From assembly GCF_003590835.1 (NCBI RefSeq), contig NZ_QYUQ01000002.1, positions 2,356,001-2,420,000 on the forward strand: DNA of 64,000 nucleotides. The letters are read 5' to 3'. Below are positions 17,949 to 26,370 of this stretch, in pieces. Each line of letters opens with the position of its first letter. Position 1 is the first letter of the stretch. The stretch comes from Noviherbaspirillum sedimenti (GTDB taxonomy: Bacteria > Pseudomonadota > Gammaproteobacteria > Burkholderiales > Burkholderiaceae_D). The notes beneath the pieces are model-generated. The model searched no databases and was not told the origin of the DNA. It saw nothing but the letters and a program-made list of their open reading frames with translations. A program made the translations under genes and the position numbers.

Positions 17949-19451
17949 ATGCGTAAGATAAAAGACGTATTGCGTCTGAAGCTGGACGCCAAACTCTCGC
18001 ATCAACAGATCGCCGCCGCGCTGGGCATTTCCAAAGGCGTCGTCACCAAATATGTCGGGCTGGCCGCCGCTGCGGGCCTGGACTGGTCTGTCGTGCAGGA
18101 TGCCGACGAAGCCGCGCTGGAACGGCGGCTGCTGGTGGCGCCCGAACGTCCGCGTGACCATGTTCAACCAGACTACGGCCGCCTGCACCAGGAATTGCGG
18201 CGCAAGGGCATGACGCTGATGTTGCTGTGGGAAGAGTACCGGGCCGATCACGCCGATGCCCACACCTACGCCTACTCCCAGTTCTGCGAGAATTACCGGC
18301 GCTTTGCCCGGCAACTCAAGCGTTCCATGCGCCAGGTCCATCGGGCCGGCGAGAAGCTGTTCATCGATTACGCGGGGCCGACCATCGGCCTGTCTGACGG
18401 CAGCCGCGCCCACATCTTCGTGGCCGCACTGGGCGCTTCCAGCTACACCTACGCCTGTGCCACGCCGCGCGAGACGATGGCAGACTGGATCGAATCGACG
18501 GCGCGCGCGCTGAACTTCTTCGGCGGCGTCCCCCAGCTCATCGTCCCCGACAATCCGAAGGCCATGATCGCCGACGCCAACCGCTACGAGCCGCGCAGCA
18601 ACGATACCGTGCTCGACTTTGCGCGCCACTATGGCACCTCGATTCTGCCGGCACGCCCCCGCCATCCGCAAGACAAGGCCAAGGCTGAATCGGCGGTGCA
18701 GATCGTCGAACGCTGGATCATGGCGCGTCTGCGCCATCAGCAGTTTGCCAGCGTGCACGAAGTCAATGCGGCCATGGCGCCCCTGCTGGCAAGGCTCAAC
18801 GACAAGCCGTTTCAGAAGCTGCCCGGCAGCCGCGCCAGTGCGTTTGCCGAACTTGATGCACCAGCGCTACTTCCGCTGCCGTTGCAGCGCTACGAAATGG
18901 CGCACTTCAAGACCGTCAGGGTGCACATCGACTACCACGTGGAAGTGGAGCGCCATCGCTACAGCGTGCCGCACGCTCTGGTCGGTCAGGTGCTGGAAGC
19001 GCGCATCACGGCGGCAGTCGTGGAGATATTGCATCGCGGCCAGCGCGTGGCCAGTCATGCCCGTAACCCTCGCCAAGGCGGCTTTACCACCTTCGCCGCG
19101 CATATGCCGGCCGCCCACCGCGCTCACATGGAGTGGACCCCGCAGCGGCTCATTCACTGGGGCCAGAGCATTGGCCCCGCGACCGCGGAAGCAGTCACGC
19201 GACTAATGGCCGAGAACAAACACCCCGAGCACGGCTACCGCGCCTGCCTGGGCCTGCTGTCGCTGGCCAAACGGTACGGCAAGCCCAGGCTCGAATCGGC
19301 GTGCACGCTGGCCCTGCAACTGGGCGCCTGCCGGTACCGCCATGTGCGCGACATCCTCGCCAATCATCGCGACCAAGGCAAGCCCGCGGCGGCCGGCGAC
19401 TGGGTCAGTCCCGACCATGCCCACGTCCGTGGCCCCGACTACTATCAATAA
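17949..19451 (+). CDS. istA: IS21-family transposase IstA
   Basis: A 500-residue transposase from the ATG at 17949, preceded by AAGGA; a frame extension to 17847 lies within the terminal repeats and is not used. The N-terminus is a helix-turn-helix (SHQQIAAALGISKGVVTKYV). The integrase core follows: D in FIDYAGP, D in IVPDNPKA and E in DKAKAESAVQ, giving the DDE triad. IstA cuts and joins the IS ends with help from IstB. The gene is full length. Confidence 0.92.
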   Translation: MRKIKDVLRLKLDAKLSHQQIAAALGISKGVVTKYVGLAAAAGLDWSVVQDADEAALERRLLVAPERPRDHVQPDYGRLHQELRRKGMTLMLLWEEYRADHADAHTYAYSQFCENYRRFARQLKRSMRQVHRAGEKLFIDYAGPTIGLSDGSRAHIFVAALGASSYTYACATPRETMADWIESTARALNFFGGVPQLIVPDNPKAMIADANRYEPRSNDTVLDFARHYGTSILPARPRHPQDKAKAESAVQIVERWIMARLRHQQFASVHEVNAAMAPLLARLNDKPFQKLPGSRASAFAELDAPALLPLPLQRYEMAHFKTVRVHIDYHVEVERHRYSVPHALVGQVLEARITAAVVEILHRGQRVASHARNPRQGGFTTFAAHMPAAHRAHMEWTPQRLIHWGQSIGPATAEAVTRLMAENKHPEHGYRACLGLLSLAKRYGKPRLESACTLALQLGACRYRHVRDILANHRDQGKPAAAGDWVSPDHAHVRGPDYYQ

Positions 19452-19462
19452 GGAATTTGAAG

Positions 19463-20230
19463 ATGATGATGCATACCACCCTGGCGCAACTGCGCACCCT
19501 GAAACTGGACGGTCTGGCAGCTGGCCTGGAAGATCAGTTGACCCAGCCTGGCATGGCGGCGATGAGCTTCGAAGAACGCCTTGCACTGCTGGTCGACCGT
19601 GAAGTCAATAGCCGCAATGATCGCAAGCTGCTGCGCCTGCTCAAAAACGCGCACTTGAAATATGGCCAGGCGACCATCGAAGATATCGATACGCGCCCCA
19701 GCCGGGGCATCGACCGCCGCGAGGTGATGAGCATGGCGTTGGGTGATTGGGTCAGTGCCGGCCACAGTGTCCTCATTACCGGACCGACCGGTGCCGGCAA
19801 GTCCTGGCTCGCTTGCGCACTGGCGCAGTACGCCTGTCGGCGCGGCTACTCTGCGATCTATCAGCGTGTGCCCCGTCTACAGGAAGAACTGCGCATCCGG
19901 CACGGCAGCGGCACCTTCGGCAAATGGCTGCTCCAGCTCGCCAGGACCGATGTCCTCGTCCTCGACGACTGGGGCATGGGGGCGATTGACAGCATGACGC
20001 GCTCCGACCTGCTGGAAATCATTGACGACCGCGCCACCAACAAGGCCACGATCATTACCAGTCAATTACCGGTGGAGCACTGGCATGCGTGGATCGGCGA
20101 CGCCACCATTGCCGATGCCATCCTCGACAGAATCATGCAGCGCAATCACCGTTTTACCCTGACCGGCGATTCGCTGCGCACACAACGCCCTAAAACCATC
20201 AAAAAGGAGAAAAACATCGACCCATCGTGA
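19463..20230 (+). CDS. istB: IS21-family transposition ATPase IstB
   Basis: A 255-residue AAA+ ATPase. The start is one of three consecutive ATG codons at 19463, after AAGGA. Walker A is GPTGAGKSW (about residue 108) and Walker B is VLVLDDWGMG (about 165). IstB-type proteins resemble DnaC and assist IstA in target selection and strand transfer. It follows istA by 11 bp as in the family. Confidence 0.92.
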   Translation: MMMHTTLAQLRTLKLDGLAAGLEDQLTQPGMAAMSFEERLALLVDREVNSRNDRKLLRLLKNAHLKYGQATIEDIDTRPSRGIDRREVMSMALGDWVSAGHSVLITGPTGAGKSWLACALAQYACRRGYSAIYQRVPRLQEELRIRHGSGTFGKWLLQLARTDVLVLDDWGMGAIDSMTRSDLLEIIDDRATNKATIITSQLPVEHWHAWIGDATIADAILDRIMQRNHRFTLTGDSLRTQRPKTIKKEKNIDPS

Positions 20231-20326
20231 CCGCAGACATTACAATTTAACCGCGTAACACCATCTCATGCGCAGCGGTCACGATAGCCCGGAATGAGCG
20301 GTCACGTTCGCCGGAATACGCACCAG

Positions 20327-20767
20327 CATGACATACTTGTCGGATTCGTCCGGCGCAATGCTGGCGAGCCAGGTCGCTAGTTCTGCAGTAACGTAGGCCA
20401 GTAGGGGCCGCTCCGGGTGAGCATTGAGGTATTGCATCATGGCCCGCGCGCTCTGCGCCGGGCGCAGGTCTTCGCCGAAGCGAACAGCGGCCACGTAGCG
20501 CGCCATCTGCTTGTCCTGCTCGGCTTCGGTGATCAACGGCCAGGTCAAGCCTGTTTCTTTCATCGCCTGGAAGCAAATGAACAGCAGGTTGAGCGCGAAG
20601 TCCATTTTTTCCAGCGACACGCCCATGCGCTGCAAGACGAGCACAGAACCGAACATGTTTGGCTGGACACGGAACAATTCATCGGCAAGGGCTTCCTTTT
20701 GCCGTATGTCCATGGCTCGTATCACTTGGATGGCGCTAGCAAGCGCCTGCTGGGAAACGCGGCTCAC
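20327..20767 (-). pseudogene. IS66 passenger gene, main part, interrupted by IS21
   Basis: The frame starts with GTG at 20767 and overlaps the end of tnpC (GTGA). It encodes about 147 native residues beginning MSRVSQQALASAIQVI, before running into the IS21 end at 20322, where the current frame finishes with IS-derived residues. The native C-terminus is at 17623-17691. The protein is helical with conserved-looking MDFALNLLF and LTWPLIT segments. Some IS66 elements carry extra genes of this kind after tnpC. No function is known. Confidence 0.7.
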
Positions 20768-21005
20768 AGCAATGCGCCTGGCAAGGAAACTTGGCCGTCG
20801 GACCCGGCCCCGATGTTCCAGGGCAGCAGCGCTTCCACATCATCGACGGTTTTCGCCGCGGGCAAATCGCGCAGCACCTGGCACAGCCATTGATACGGTT
20901 CAACGCCGTTGGCCTTGGCGGTCTGCACGAGTGAGTAAATCACGGCGCTGGCATGCGCACCAGCCGGCGTGTCGCTAAACAGCCACCCCTTTCGTCTATG
21001 CCAAG
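20764..21005 (-). pseudogene. IS66 tnpC, C-terminal fragment (element 2)
   Basis: From the palindromic junction down to 20764 the minus strand reads KGWLFSDTPAGAHASAV, SLVQTAKANGVEPYQWL and ALLPWNI, the familiar end of IS66 TnpC. Everything before KGWLF is missing; upstream codons in the same frame come from the antisense strand of element 1. About 80 residues remain. Confidence 0.85.
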
Positions 21006-21015
21006 CTTGGCATAG
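20996..21015. repeat. Perfect 20-bp palindrome at an IS66/IS66 head-to-head junction
   Basis: Arms CTATGCCAAG and CTTGGCATAG meet without a loop. Each arm belongs to a different tnpC gene at the same codon position, just before the conserved W-L-F motif. The two 3' fragments therefore point away from each other. This marks an inverted junction with loss of the 5' parts of both genes. Confidence 0.85.
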
Positions 21016-21211
21016 GCGCAACAACTGGCTATTTGCCGGCAGCTTGCGCGCCGGCCAGCGTGCCGCGGCAGTGATGAGCCTGATCCACTCGGCACGGCTC
21101 AACGGTCACGATATCTACGCGTATATGAAGGACATCCTGGAACGGCTGCCTTCCCATCCGGCCAGCCGCATCGGTGATCTGCTGCCGCATCGCTGGACGC
21201 AGGTGCAATAA
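21006..21211 (+). pseudogene. IS66 tnpC, C-terminal fragment (element 1)
   Basis: The plus strand reads [37 protein letters not shown] and [10 protein letters not shown] before a TAA at 21209-21211. This is the C-terminus of an IS66 TnpC clearly different from that of element 2. The right inverted repeat of element 1 follows within 40 bp. Confidence 0.85.
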
Positions 21212-21255
21212 CACCCGGCCGTCAAGATGGGTTCGCCGGGTGCTTACCATCTATC

Positions 21256-21815
21256 GTCAACTGGAGTTGAACCTGCGCATCAAGCCGAAGAAGCGCCTTG
21301 TCCGGGAGAAGCCAGAACCGCTGGCCGAGCCAGAAGGCATCAACCAAGTCTGGTCGATGGATTTCATGCATGACCAGCTGGCCAATGGTCGCTCAATCCG
21401 GTTGTTCAACGTCATCGATGATTTCAATCGGGAAGGCCTGGGCATGGAAGTGGATTTCTCGCTGCCGTCGGAGCGGGTGATTCGCTCCCTGGATCGCATC
21501 ATCGAATGGCGAGGCAAGCCGGCCATGATTCGCTGCGACAATGGCCCGGAATACGTCAGTGCGGCATTGCAGGTCTGGGCCGACCGGCGAGCGATTCGGC
21601 TCGAATATATCCAGCCAGGCAAGCCGCAGCATAATGCCTATGTCGAGCGCTACAACCGGACAGTGCGTTATGACTGGCTGGCGCACTACCTGTTCGACAC
21701 CATTGAGGAGGTGCAGGAATTCGCCACCCGATGGCTATGGACCTATAATCACGAACGGCCCCACATGGCCCTCGGTGGTATCACCCCGAAACAGAAATTG
21801 GCCTTGGCCGCTTAG
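21256..21815 (+). pseudogene. IS3 orfB (transposase), C-terminal fragment
   Basis: The continuation of the orfB fragment that ends at 17347. It holds most of the DDE core: D in VWSMDF, D in RCDNGPEY, and E in [10 protein letters not shown] at the expected spacing, then the end [10 protein letters not shown]. The catalytic residues are intact, but the gene is split by 3.9 kb of other elements. In the reconstruction the codon CGT at the junction is completed across the insertion. Confidence 0.88.
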
Positions 21816-21824
21816 CCTCTACCT

Positions 21825-23024
21825 TCAGGCTCGCTTAAAAATGGGGGGATTACCTCCAGAAATAACCGATTCTATTCGAAGAAATACAACAGATGTAGAA
21901 ATAAGAAAAAACACAATATTAATTGGAAAAACCTTTACAAATGGCAGATTCAACATACCAATAATAAAATACAAACAATATATTATTAACCCCCAAAGAA
22001 TTGCTTTTTCCTTAACATCCCGGCTAGTTTTTATGTACTTTTTTAAAGAGAAAAGTAACGTAATCATCATTGTTGAAAAAAGGGATAGTCCTACAATTCC
22101 AAAATTCAAAAACAGATATGTCCATCCGGACTCAACGAACAAAATGTCGTTCGAACCTATAAGTATGGACAGGATGCTTAAATCAAAACCAACGTTCTCA
22201 TGATTCAAATGCTCCTCAATGCTTTGTGATTTGCTAGAAATCAAATAATCTGCAATAGGAAGAATCTGTTCCCAAAAAATTAATACTAGGGTAGCGAGCA
22301 ACAAGCACGAAAAAACTAATGAGGCTCTTGCAAAATTACCACCAAAAAACAATATAAAGAAAGATATTAAGATCAAAAACCCTATTGCAGTCAGCGATTG
22401 TGTCACCAACAAAGAAACAATCAAGCCCAACAAAATTAAGCGTCTATTTTTTAAGTTTGAAAAATACACCCAACCAATTAATAAAAAGCATAATGCTGCA
22501 AAGCCATTGGGATCATCAAGAAAGCTACCAAAACGTACGCTGTAAGAGTCGCTATATGCCAATGCTGGAAGGCGCCCGATTAAAAAAAATAGGGCAATTT
22601 GTAAAAAATTGACACCTAATGAAAAAAATAGTAAGAACTTTAAAAAAAACTGCAATGAATCAAATCGCACATTTTTGGTGGCAAGAACAATTATTAACGA
22701 TACCGCTGGCGCAAAGGCGATTTCCAAAAATTCTATCTCACCAACTACAATTCCTTTAATAGTTACATATAAAACAAAAAGTAAAGTACTCGCTGTGTAC
22801 AATAATTGACTTGCAGACTTAATTCTGAATCTCAAAAAAAACAATGCAACAAATGAAAAGAAAAGGAAAATTAAATACTTCCCGATTTGTAGCAAAAATG
22901 GAGTGTCTGTATACGTTGGGCTTGTCTGACTTGAATTAATTTGCAATGGATACCGATATGAACAGTAAAAAATTGCAACTAGAAATACCGTCCAGAATAT
23001 CGAGTTTTTATTTAATTTAGACAT
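21825..23024 (-). CDS. wzy: Wzy-like O-antigen/capsule polymerase with an IS-derived C-terminus
   Basis: A 399-residue protein with about 10-12 hydrophobic segments and a large periplasmic loop. The RFGSFLDDPNGFA motif near residue 164 matches the Wzy/O-antigen ligase family. It would polymerise flipped repeat units. The ATG at 23024 follows GGGAAGA. The last ten residues (GGNPPIFKRA) are encoded by the right end of the IS3 element (up to 21858), so the native C-terminus has been replaced and some residues may be lost. Strongly AT-rich. Polymerase rather than ligase is inferred from the context. Confidence 0.75.
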   Translation of the reverse strand: MSKLNKNSIFWTVFLVAIFYCSYRYPLQINSSQTSPTYTDTPFLLQIGKYLIFLFFSFVALFFLRFRIKSASQLLYTASTLLFVLYVTIKGIVVGEIEFLEIAFAPAVSLIIVLATKNVRFDSLQFFLKFLLFFSLGVNFLQIALFFLIGRLPALAYSDSYSVRFGSFLDDPNGFAALCFLLIGWVYFSNLKNRRLILLGLIVSLLVTQSLTAIGFLILISFFILFFGGNFARASLVFSCLLLATLVLIFWEQILPIADYLISSKSQSIEEHLNHENVGFDLSILSILIGSNDILFVESGWTYLFLNFGIVGLSLFSTMMITLLFSLKKYIKTSRDVKEKAILWGLIIYCLYFIIGMLNLPFVKVFPINIVFFLISTSVVFLRIESVISGGNPPIFKRA

Positions 23025-23081
23025 GAAAATCTTCCCGTGTGATTTGTAATTTATTTTAAGAACACAGGTATGTAAAGGAGG

Positions 23082-24134
23082 CTAATTTTTCAATCCAAAA
23101 TGTGGACTACGGCCAAGCTGCGCTCTAATTAATCGAGTCAAATTGTCAAAGCGACGCTCACCTAAAATGTATCCGACAAGAAAATAAAGATGAAACATTG
23201 GATAGCGCGCAAACCCCAATTGCGCAAAGGATCTATACAAGGCCCAAAATTCACCTATCGATAGTTCGAGTTGATCCTTAATATAAGGATAAAAATAGTT
23301 TGCATAATCTTTCATTACAGCTTCAACGACTTCGTTCCCGATGTCACCATTTTCATGATGATGTTGAAGAATCGTGATTACCCCTGTAATCATACGAATT
23401 CTAGCCGCTGGCGTATATCTTCCTGGTGTGAATATACCTTTTTCAGATCCGCTGTTTCCAAAATCTGGAGGTTCACCATTACGACACAACACCAGTGTTT
23501 CCGGCGTACTGACTGCTGGCATCCTAGCCAGTACGTATGCCGTCAAGTGCATCTGATAATAAAGGGTACCATCGAATTCATCAGTAGCCGCTTGATTAGC
23601 CAAGTCGCGATGAACAATGTAGCCAGATATCACCCCTGCGCGCCGATAACAAACTGAGATTGCCTCCATACCAGCATTCATGAAATGCTCGTCTGAAAAA
23701 TACCTTACAGTTTGATTGACATGATCCGGATCACCGTCGAACCACGCGTAACTCTTCAAGACCAATCCGACATTTGGATATGTTTCAAGGACCGTTTGCA
23801 CGTTATGCAACGCCCCCTTACACATGATGTCGTCATTGCCCATAAAAAAACAATACTCACCATTAGCCTTTGACACTAGGTTCCGAATATTTCCATCGTA
23901 TCCAAGGTTCTGTTCATTCTCGTAATAAAGCAAACGCCCAGGATACTTCTCTATATACTTGTTTACAATCATCGCAATTTGTGTGCGCTCAGGCGATTGG
24001 TCTTCGCAAATCACGATCTCAAACGATTGGTTGCTTTGCGCAAAAATAGAATCCAGCAATGCCGTCAAATGCCGTGCTCGATTATATGCAGGGATACAAA
24101 TAGAAAATTTTGGCCGTTGTTTCTTTATATTCAT
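23082..24134 (-). CDS. Glycosyltransferase family 2
   Basis: A 350-residue inverting GT-A enzyme. The N-terminal FSICIPAYNRARHLTALL (about 10-27), EDQSPE (44-49) and metal-binding FFMGNDDIM (about 95-103) are the family landmarks. It is similar in style to abequosyl- or rhamnosyltransferases of O-antigen loci, but specificity cannot be read. It lies 57 bp before wzy and 5 bp after the acyltransferase gene in the same operon. Confidence 0.85.
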   Translation of the reverse strand: MNIKKQRPKFSICIPAYNRARHLTALLDSIFAQSNQSFEIVICEDQSPERTQIAMIVNKYIEKYPGRLLYYENEQNLGYDGNIRNLVSKANGEYCFFMGNDDIMCKGALHNVQTVLETYPNVGLVLKSYAWFDGDPDHVNQTVRYFSDEHFMNAGMEAISVCYRRAGVISGYIVHRDLANQAATDEFDGTLYYQMHLTAYVLARMPAVSTPETLVLCRNGEPPDFGNSGSEKGIFTPGRYTPAARIRMITGVITILQHHHENGDIGNEVVEAVMKDYANYFYPYIKDQLELSIGEFWALYRSFAQLGFARYPMFHLYFLVGYILGERRFDNLTRLIRAQLGRSPHFGLKN

Positions 24135-24139
24135 ATGCG

Positions 24140-24829
24140 TTAATCTAAATATCGAATAATTGTTGCCGGAACTCCGGCCACGACTGCAGGACGATCACAA
24201 ATCAATCGAACCACACTGTTCGCTCCGACTATGCAACCCGCAGCTAAGCGTGTGCCCCCCAAAATTACCACGCCATCACCAAGCCAACATCCCGCACCGA
24301 TATGAATAGCACTTGGGTTTGCCAACGGTCGACGACTCGGGTAAGTACTTAGATCGTCGGAATTAAGGTTGTGTGTCGGCCCATGGCTGTGGTCTCCAAT
24401 ATAAATTTTGCTTCCCAACAGACATCCATCCCCAATTTCAATGTATTCAAGGCATGATATGTGAGTCAGATCACTGACACACACATCATTACCTATTGAT
24501 AACTTTGGAGAATAATGTTGGTCCGCATATTCGGTGATCGCTTCGATCCAACAAAAATCGCCAATACGAAAATTGTGCCCAAGATGGATGAATTCTAAGC
24601 CACGGAATTTTGTCTTCTCACCAATTGCCGTCGCATTGACGCCAAGTATGCTTCGCACCAATATTGCCCTCAAACGTGGGGCTGCCCGAATAACAAAATA
24701 GTGTAATTTCCGGCAAATCTTTATGTAGTAACGCCACATTATGGAATAAATAAAATAATACGTTCGCCCGCTATAGCAATTTGTAGCCAATACGTTCAGA
24801 TCAAAATACATCCTACTTCGCCACTGCAT
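24140..24829 (-). CDS. Hexapeptide-repeat (left-handed beta-helix) acyltransferase
   Basis: About 229 residues. The C-terminal half consists of hexapeptide repeats (IGNDVCV, IEIGDGCLLGS, IHIGAGCWLGD, VGANSVV), with the catalytic-type His in IGDHSHGP near residue 145. It is probably an O-acetyltransferase that decorates the polysaccharide or a precursor, similar to WbbJ. The start is uncertain. A TTG at 24865 gives 12 more residues, and ATGs at 24829 and 24811 are alternatives. The N-terminal hydrophobic and aromatic segment (about 60 residues) is longer than in soluble members. Confidence 0.7.
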   Translation of the reverse strand: MQWRSRMYFDLNVLATNCYSGRTYYFIYSIMWRYYIKICRKLHYFVIRAAPRLRAILVRSILGVNATAIGEKTKFRGLEFIHLGHNFRIGDFCWIEAITEYADQHYSPKLSIGNDVCVSDLTHISCLEYIEIGDGCLLGSKIYIGDHSHGPTHNLNSDDLSTYPSRRPLANPSAIHIGAGCWLGDGVVILGGTRLAAGCIVGANSVVRLICDRPAVVAGVPATIIRYLD

Positions 24830-24924
24830 ATTACGACTGTGACCACGCAAGTTAAATTTTGACAAAAATTTTTAAATGGAAAGAATGCCAAAAAAGTTTT
24901 TGATACTCAATAAATTCTTTCTGC

Positions 24925-26370
24925 TCACGTTTTTCGCCCATAAGTGTCTGAAAATCGAACAATATCATCCTCTCCCAAATAACTGCCCGATTGCACTTCG
25001 ATGATTTCCAACGGAATTGTCCCTGGATTTGATAGACGGTGAGTTTCCCCCAAGGGAATATAAGTGGACTGGTTTTCAGACAACACAATTGTTTTGTCTC
25101 CACAGGTAATTTCTGCCGTCCCTTTCACCACGATCCAGTGCTCTGCTCGATGGTAGTGCATTTGAAGGCTGAGGCTGGCTTGCGGTTTCACCTGGATACG
25201 CTTGACCTTGAAACGCTCTGCTTCGTCGATGCTGTCATACCAACCCCAGGGGCGATGAACCTTACGGTGCAGGGTGTGCTCTTCGCGCTGCTGTTGATTC
25301 AGTTCCGTGACGATATGCTTGACATCCTGGCAGCGGGACTTGTCAGCAACAAGGACAGCATCCGGGGTCTCAATAACGACCAGATTATCGACACCTACCA
25401 GGCTCACCAGCCGGCTGGTCGCATGCACCAGGGTGTTGCGACTGTCAGTGGCAAGCACGTCGCCCAGGTGGGTATTGCCGGCTCCATCCTTGGGCGACAC
25501 GTTCCACACCGCATCCCAAGCCCCCAAGTCGTTCCAGCCTGCGGCGAGCGACACCATCCTGATCGGGAATGCACTGCCGGGGCACTGTTCCATCACGGCA
25601 TAGTCGATCGATTCGCCGGGAATTTGCGCGAACATCGTTTTATCTGGGCGGACAAATGCGGTATCGGCGGCCTTGCCCTCCCAGGCCTTTTCAGTTGCGG
25701 CAGCGATATCAGGACAAAAATGTCGTAACGCTTTCAGCCAGACGCTGGCTTTGAGCACGAATATGCCACTATTCCATGCATACTCGCCACTATCCACATA
25801 GCCTTGTGCGGTGACCAGATCTGGCTTTTCAACGAACTGGACGACAGCATGTTCGCCGTGTTGCCCTGGTTCGCTCTTGTGCTTGATGTAGCCATAGCCG
25901 GTTTCCGGCCGATCCGGCGTAATGCCAAGGATGACGATGGCACCCGAGGCCGCAGTTCGTACACTGTCTTGCAAGGCTGCTGTGAATGCCTGGCTATCGA
26001 TCACCGTCTGATCCGCTGGAGTGACTACCAGTATAGGATCTTCGCCATTCGCTGTGGCTTGCAGGGCGGCCAGCGTCAAGGCAGGGGCGGTATTTCGGCC
26101 AACAGGTTCCAGCAATAATCTGGCGTCAACGGATTTCAACTCCCTTAGTTGATCCAGCGCCAGAAATCGATGCTCTTCGTTCGTGACCACCAGCGTTTCG
26201 CCGACCTTGATATCGCTCCCCGCAAGTCCGTTGACGCGCTCGATCGCCTGCTGAAATAAGCTGTTGGTGCCCGATAGCACAAGGAATTGTTTAGGAAAGC
26301 CCGCGCGGGACAATGGCCACAGCCGCGTACCTGAACCGCCACACAAGATAATGGGAGTAATGTTGTTCAT
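24925..26370 (-). CDS. manC: Mannose-1-phosphate guanylyltransferase / mannose-6-phosphate isomerase
   Basis: A 481-residue bifunctional type II PMI that forms GDP-mannose. The N-terminal CGGSGTRLWPLSR (10-22) is the GTP-binding loop, with FVEKPD near 180. The C-terminal cupin domain (from about 365, HRPWGWYDSID) includes the metal-binding HYHRAEHWIVV near 404. The start overlaps the stop of the wzz-like gene by one base (TAATG), so it is cotranscribed with export genes. A second manC of different sequence is at 39841, so GDP-mannose supply is duplicated. Confidence 0.93.
   Translation of the reverse strand: MNNITPIILCGGSGTRLWPLSRAGFPKQFLVLSGTNSLFQQAIERVNGLAGSDIKVGETLVVTNEEHRFLALDQLRELKSVDARLLLEPVGRNTAPALTLAALQATANGEDPILVVTPADQTVIDSQAFTAALQDSVRTAASGAIVILGITPDRPETGYGYIKHKSEPGQHGEHAVVQFVEKPDLVTAQGYVDSGEYAWNSGIFVLKASVWLKALRHFCPDIAAATEKAWEGKAADTAFVRPDKTMFAQIPGESIDYAVMEQCPGSAFPIRMVSLAAGWNDLGAWDAVWNVSPKDGAGNTHLGDVLATDSRNTLVHATSRLVSLVGVDNLVVIETPDAVLVADKSRCQDVKHIVTELNQQQREEHTLHRKVHRPWGWYDSIDEAERFKVKRIQVKPQASLSLQMHYHRAEHWIVVKGTAEITCGDKTIVLSENQSTYIPLGETHRLSNPGTIPLEIIEVQSGSYLGEDDIVRFSDTYGRKT

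Larger units (their letters stand above)
17692..20322 (+). mobile_element. IS21-family insertion sequence, apparently intact
   Basis: A 2631-bp element with istA and istB. The left end starts TGGGTATTCCGG and the right end, read inward, starts TGCGTATTCCGG. The 4-bp duplication CCAG is on both sides (17688-17691 and 20323-20326). The left end carries four direct copies of ATTCCGG-x3-ATCGTGACCG at a 23-bp period (from 17697, 17720, 17743 and 17766) plus inverted copies at about 17809-17848. The right end has matching copies at about 20275-20318. Such multiple terminal repeats are typical transposase binding sites of IS21 elements. Confidence 0.92.
17549..21005 (-). mobile_element. IS66-family element 2 (inner), one end lost
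   Basis: One terminus, GTAAGCGATCCATTAACC, is at 17549 inside tnpA of element 1. The adjoining octamer CATCAACG (17541-17548) is the expected target copy, but its partner is lost. The element runs in the minus direction and retains the end of its tnpC, a passenger gene and the terminus. Its tnpA, tnpB and most of tnpC were removed by the event that made the palindromic junction near 21005. It is interrupted by the IS21 element at 17692-20322. Confidence 0.75.
17348..21247 (+). mobile_element. IS66-family element 1 (outer), interrupted and deleted
   Basis: Left end GTAAGCCCCCGGTAATGTCA at 17348. The right end is the reverse complement of GTAAGCACCCGGCGAACCCA, ending at 21247. Both ends share GTAAGC-x-CCCGG and CATCTTGA. 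The 8-bp duplication CATCTATC is present on both sides (17340-17347 and 21248-21255), as expected for IS66. Of its own genes only the first 40 codons of tnpA and the last part of tnpC survive; the middle has been replaced by a second IS66 copy and an IS21 element. Confidence 0.9.
16960..21858 (+). mobile_element. IS3-family element, 5'-truncated and interrupted
   Basis: Remains of one IS3-family copy lie at both ends of a 4.9-kb nest. The left part has the end of orfA and the start of orfB (to 17347); the right part has the rest of orfB (from 21256) and the right end. Joining the parts at one copy of the CATCTATC duplication restores a continuous 274-residue orfB. The right end is taken as 21858, because the reverse complement begins TGGAGGTAATCCCCCC, a plausible IS terminus with TG. 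The left end and most of orfA are missing. Confidence 0.85.

Noticed and set aside
20279..20767. Intact 162-residue gene
   Set aside because: Its last codons are the IS21 terminal repeat; the true end is at 17623-17691.
20996..21015. Cloning-vector contamination around the AAGCTT palindrome
   Set aside because: The flanks are continuous IS66 coding sequence on both sides and differ from common polylinker sequence. An assembly chimera remains possible and is noted in the finding.
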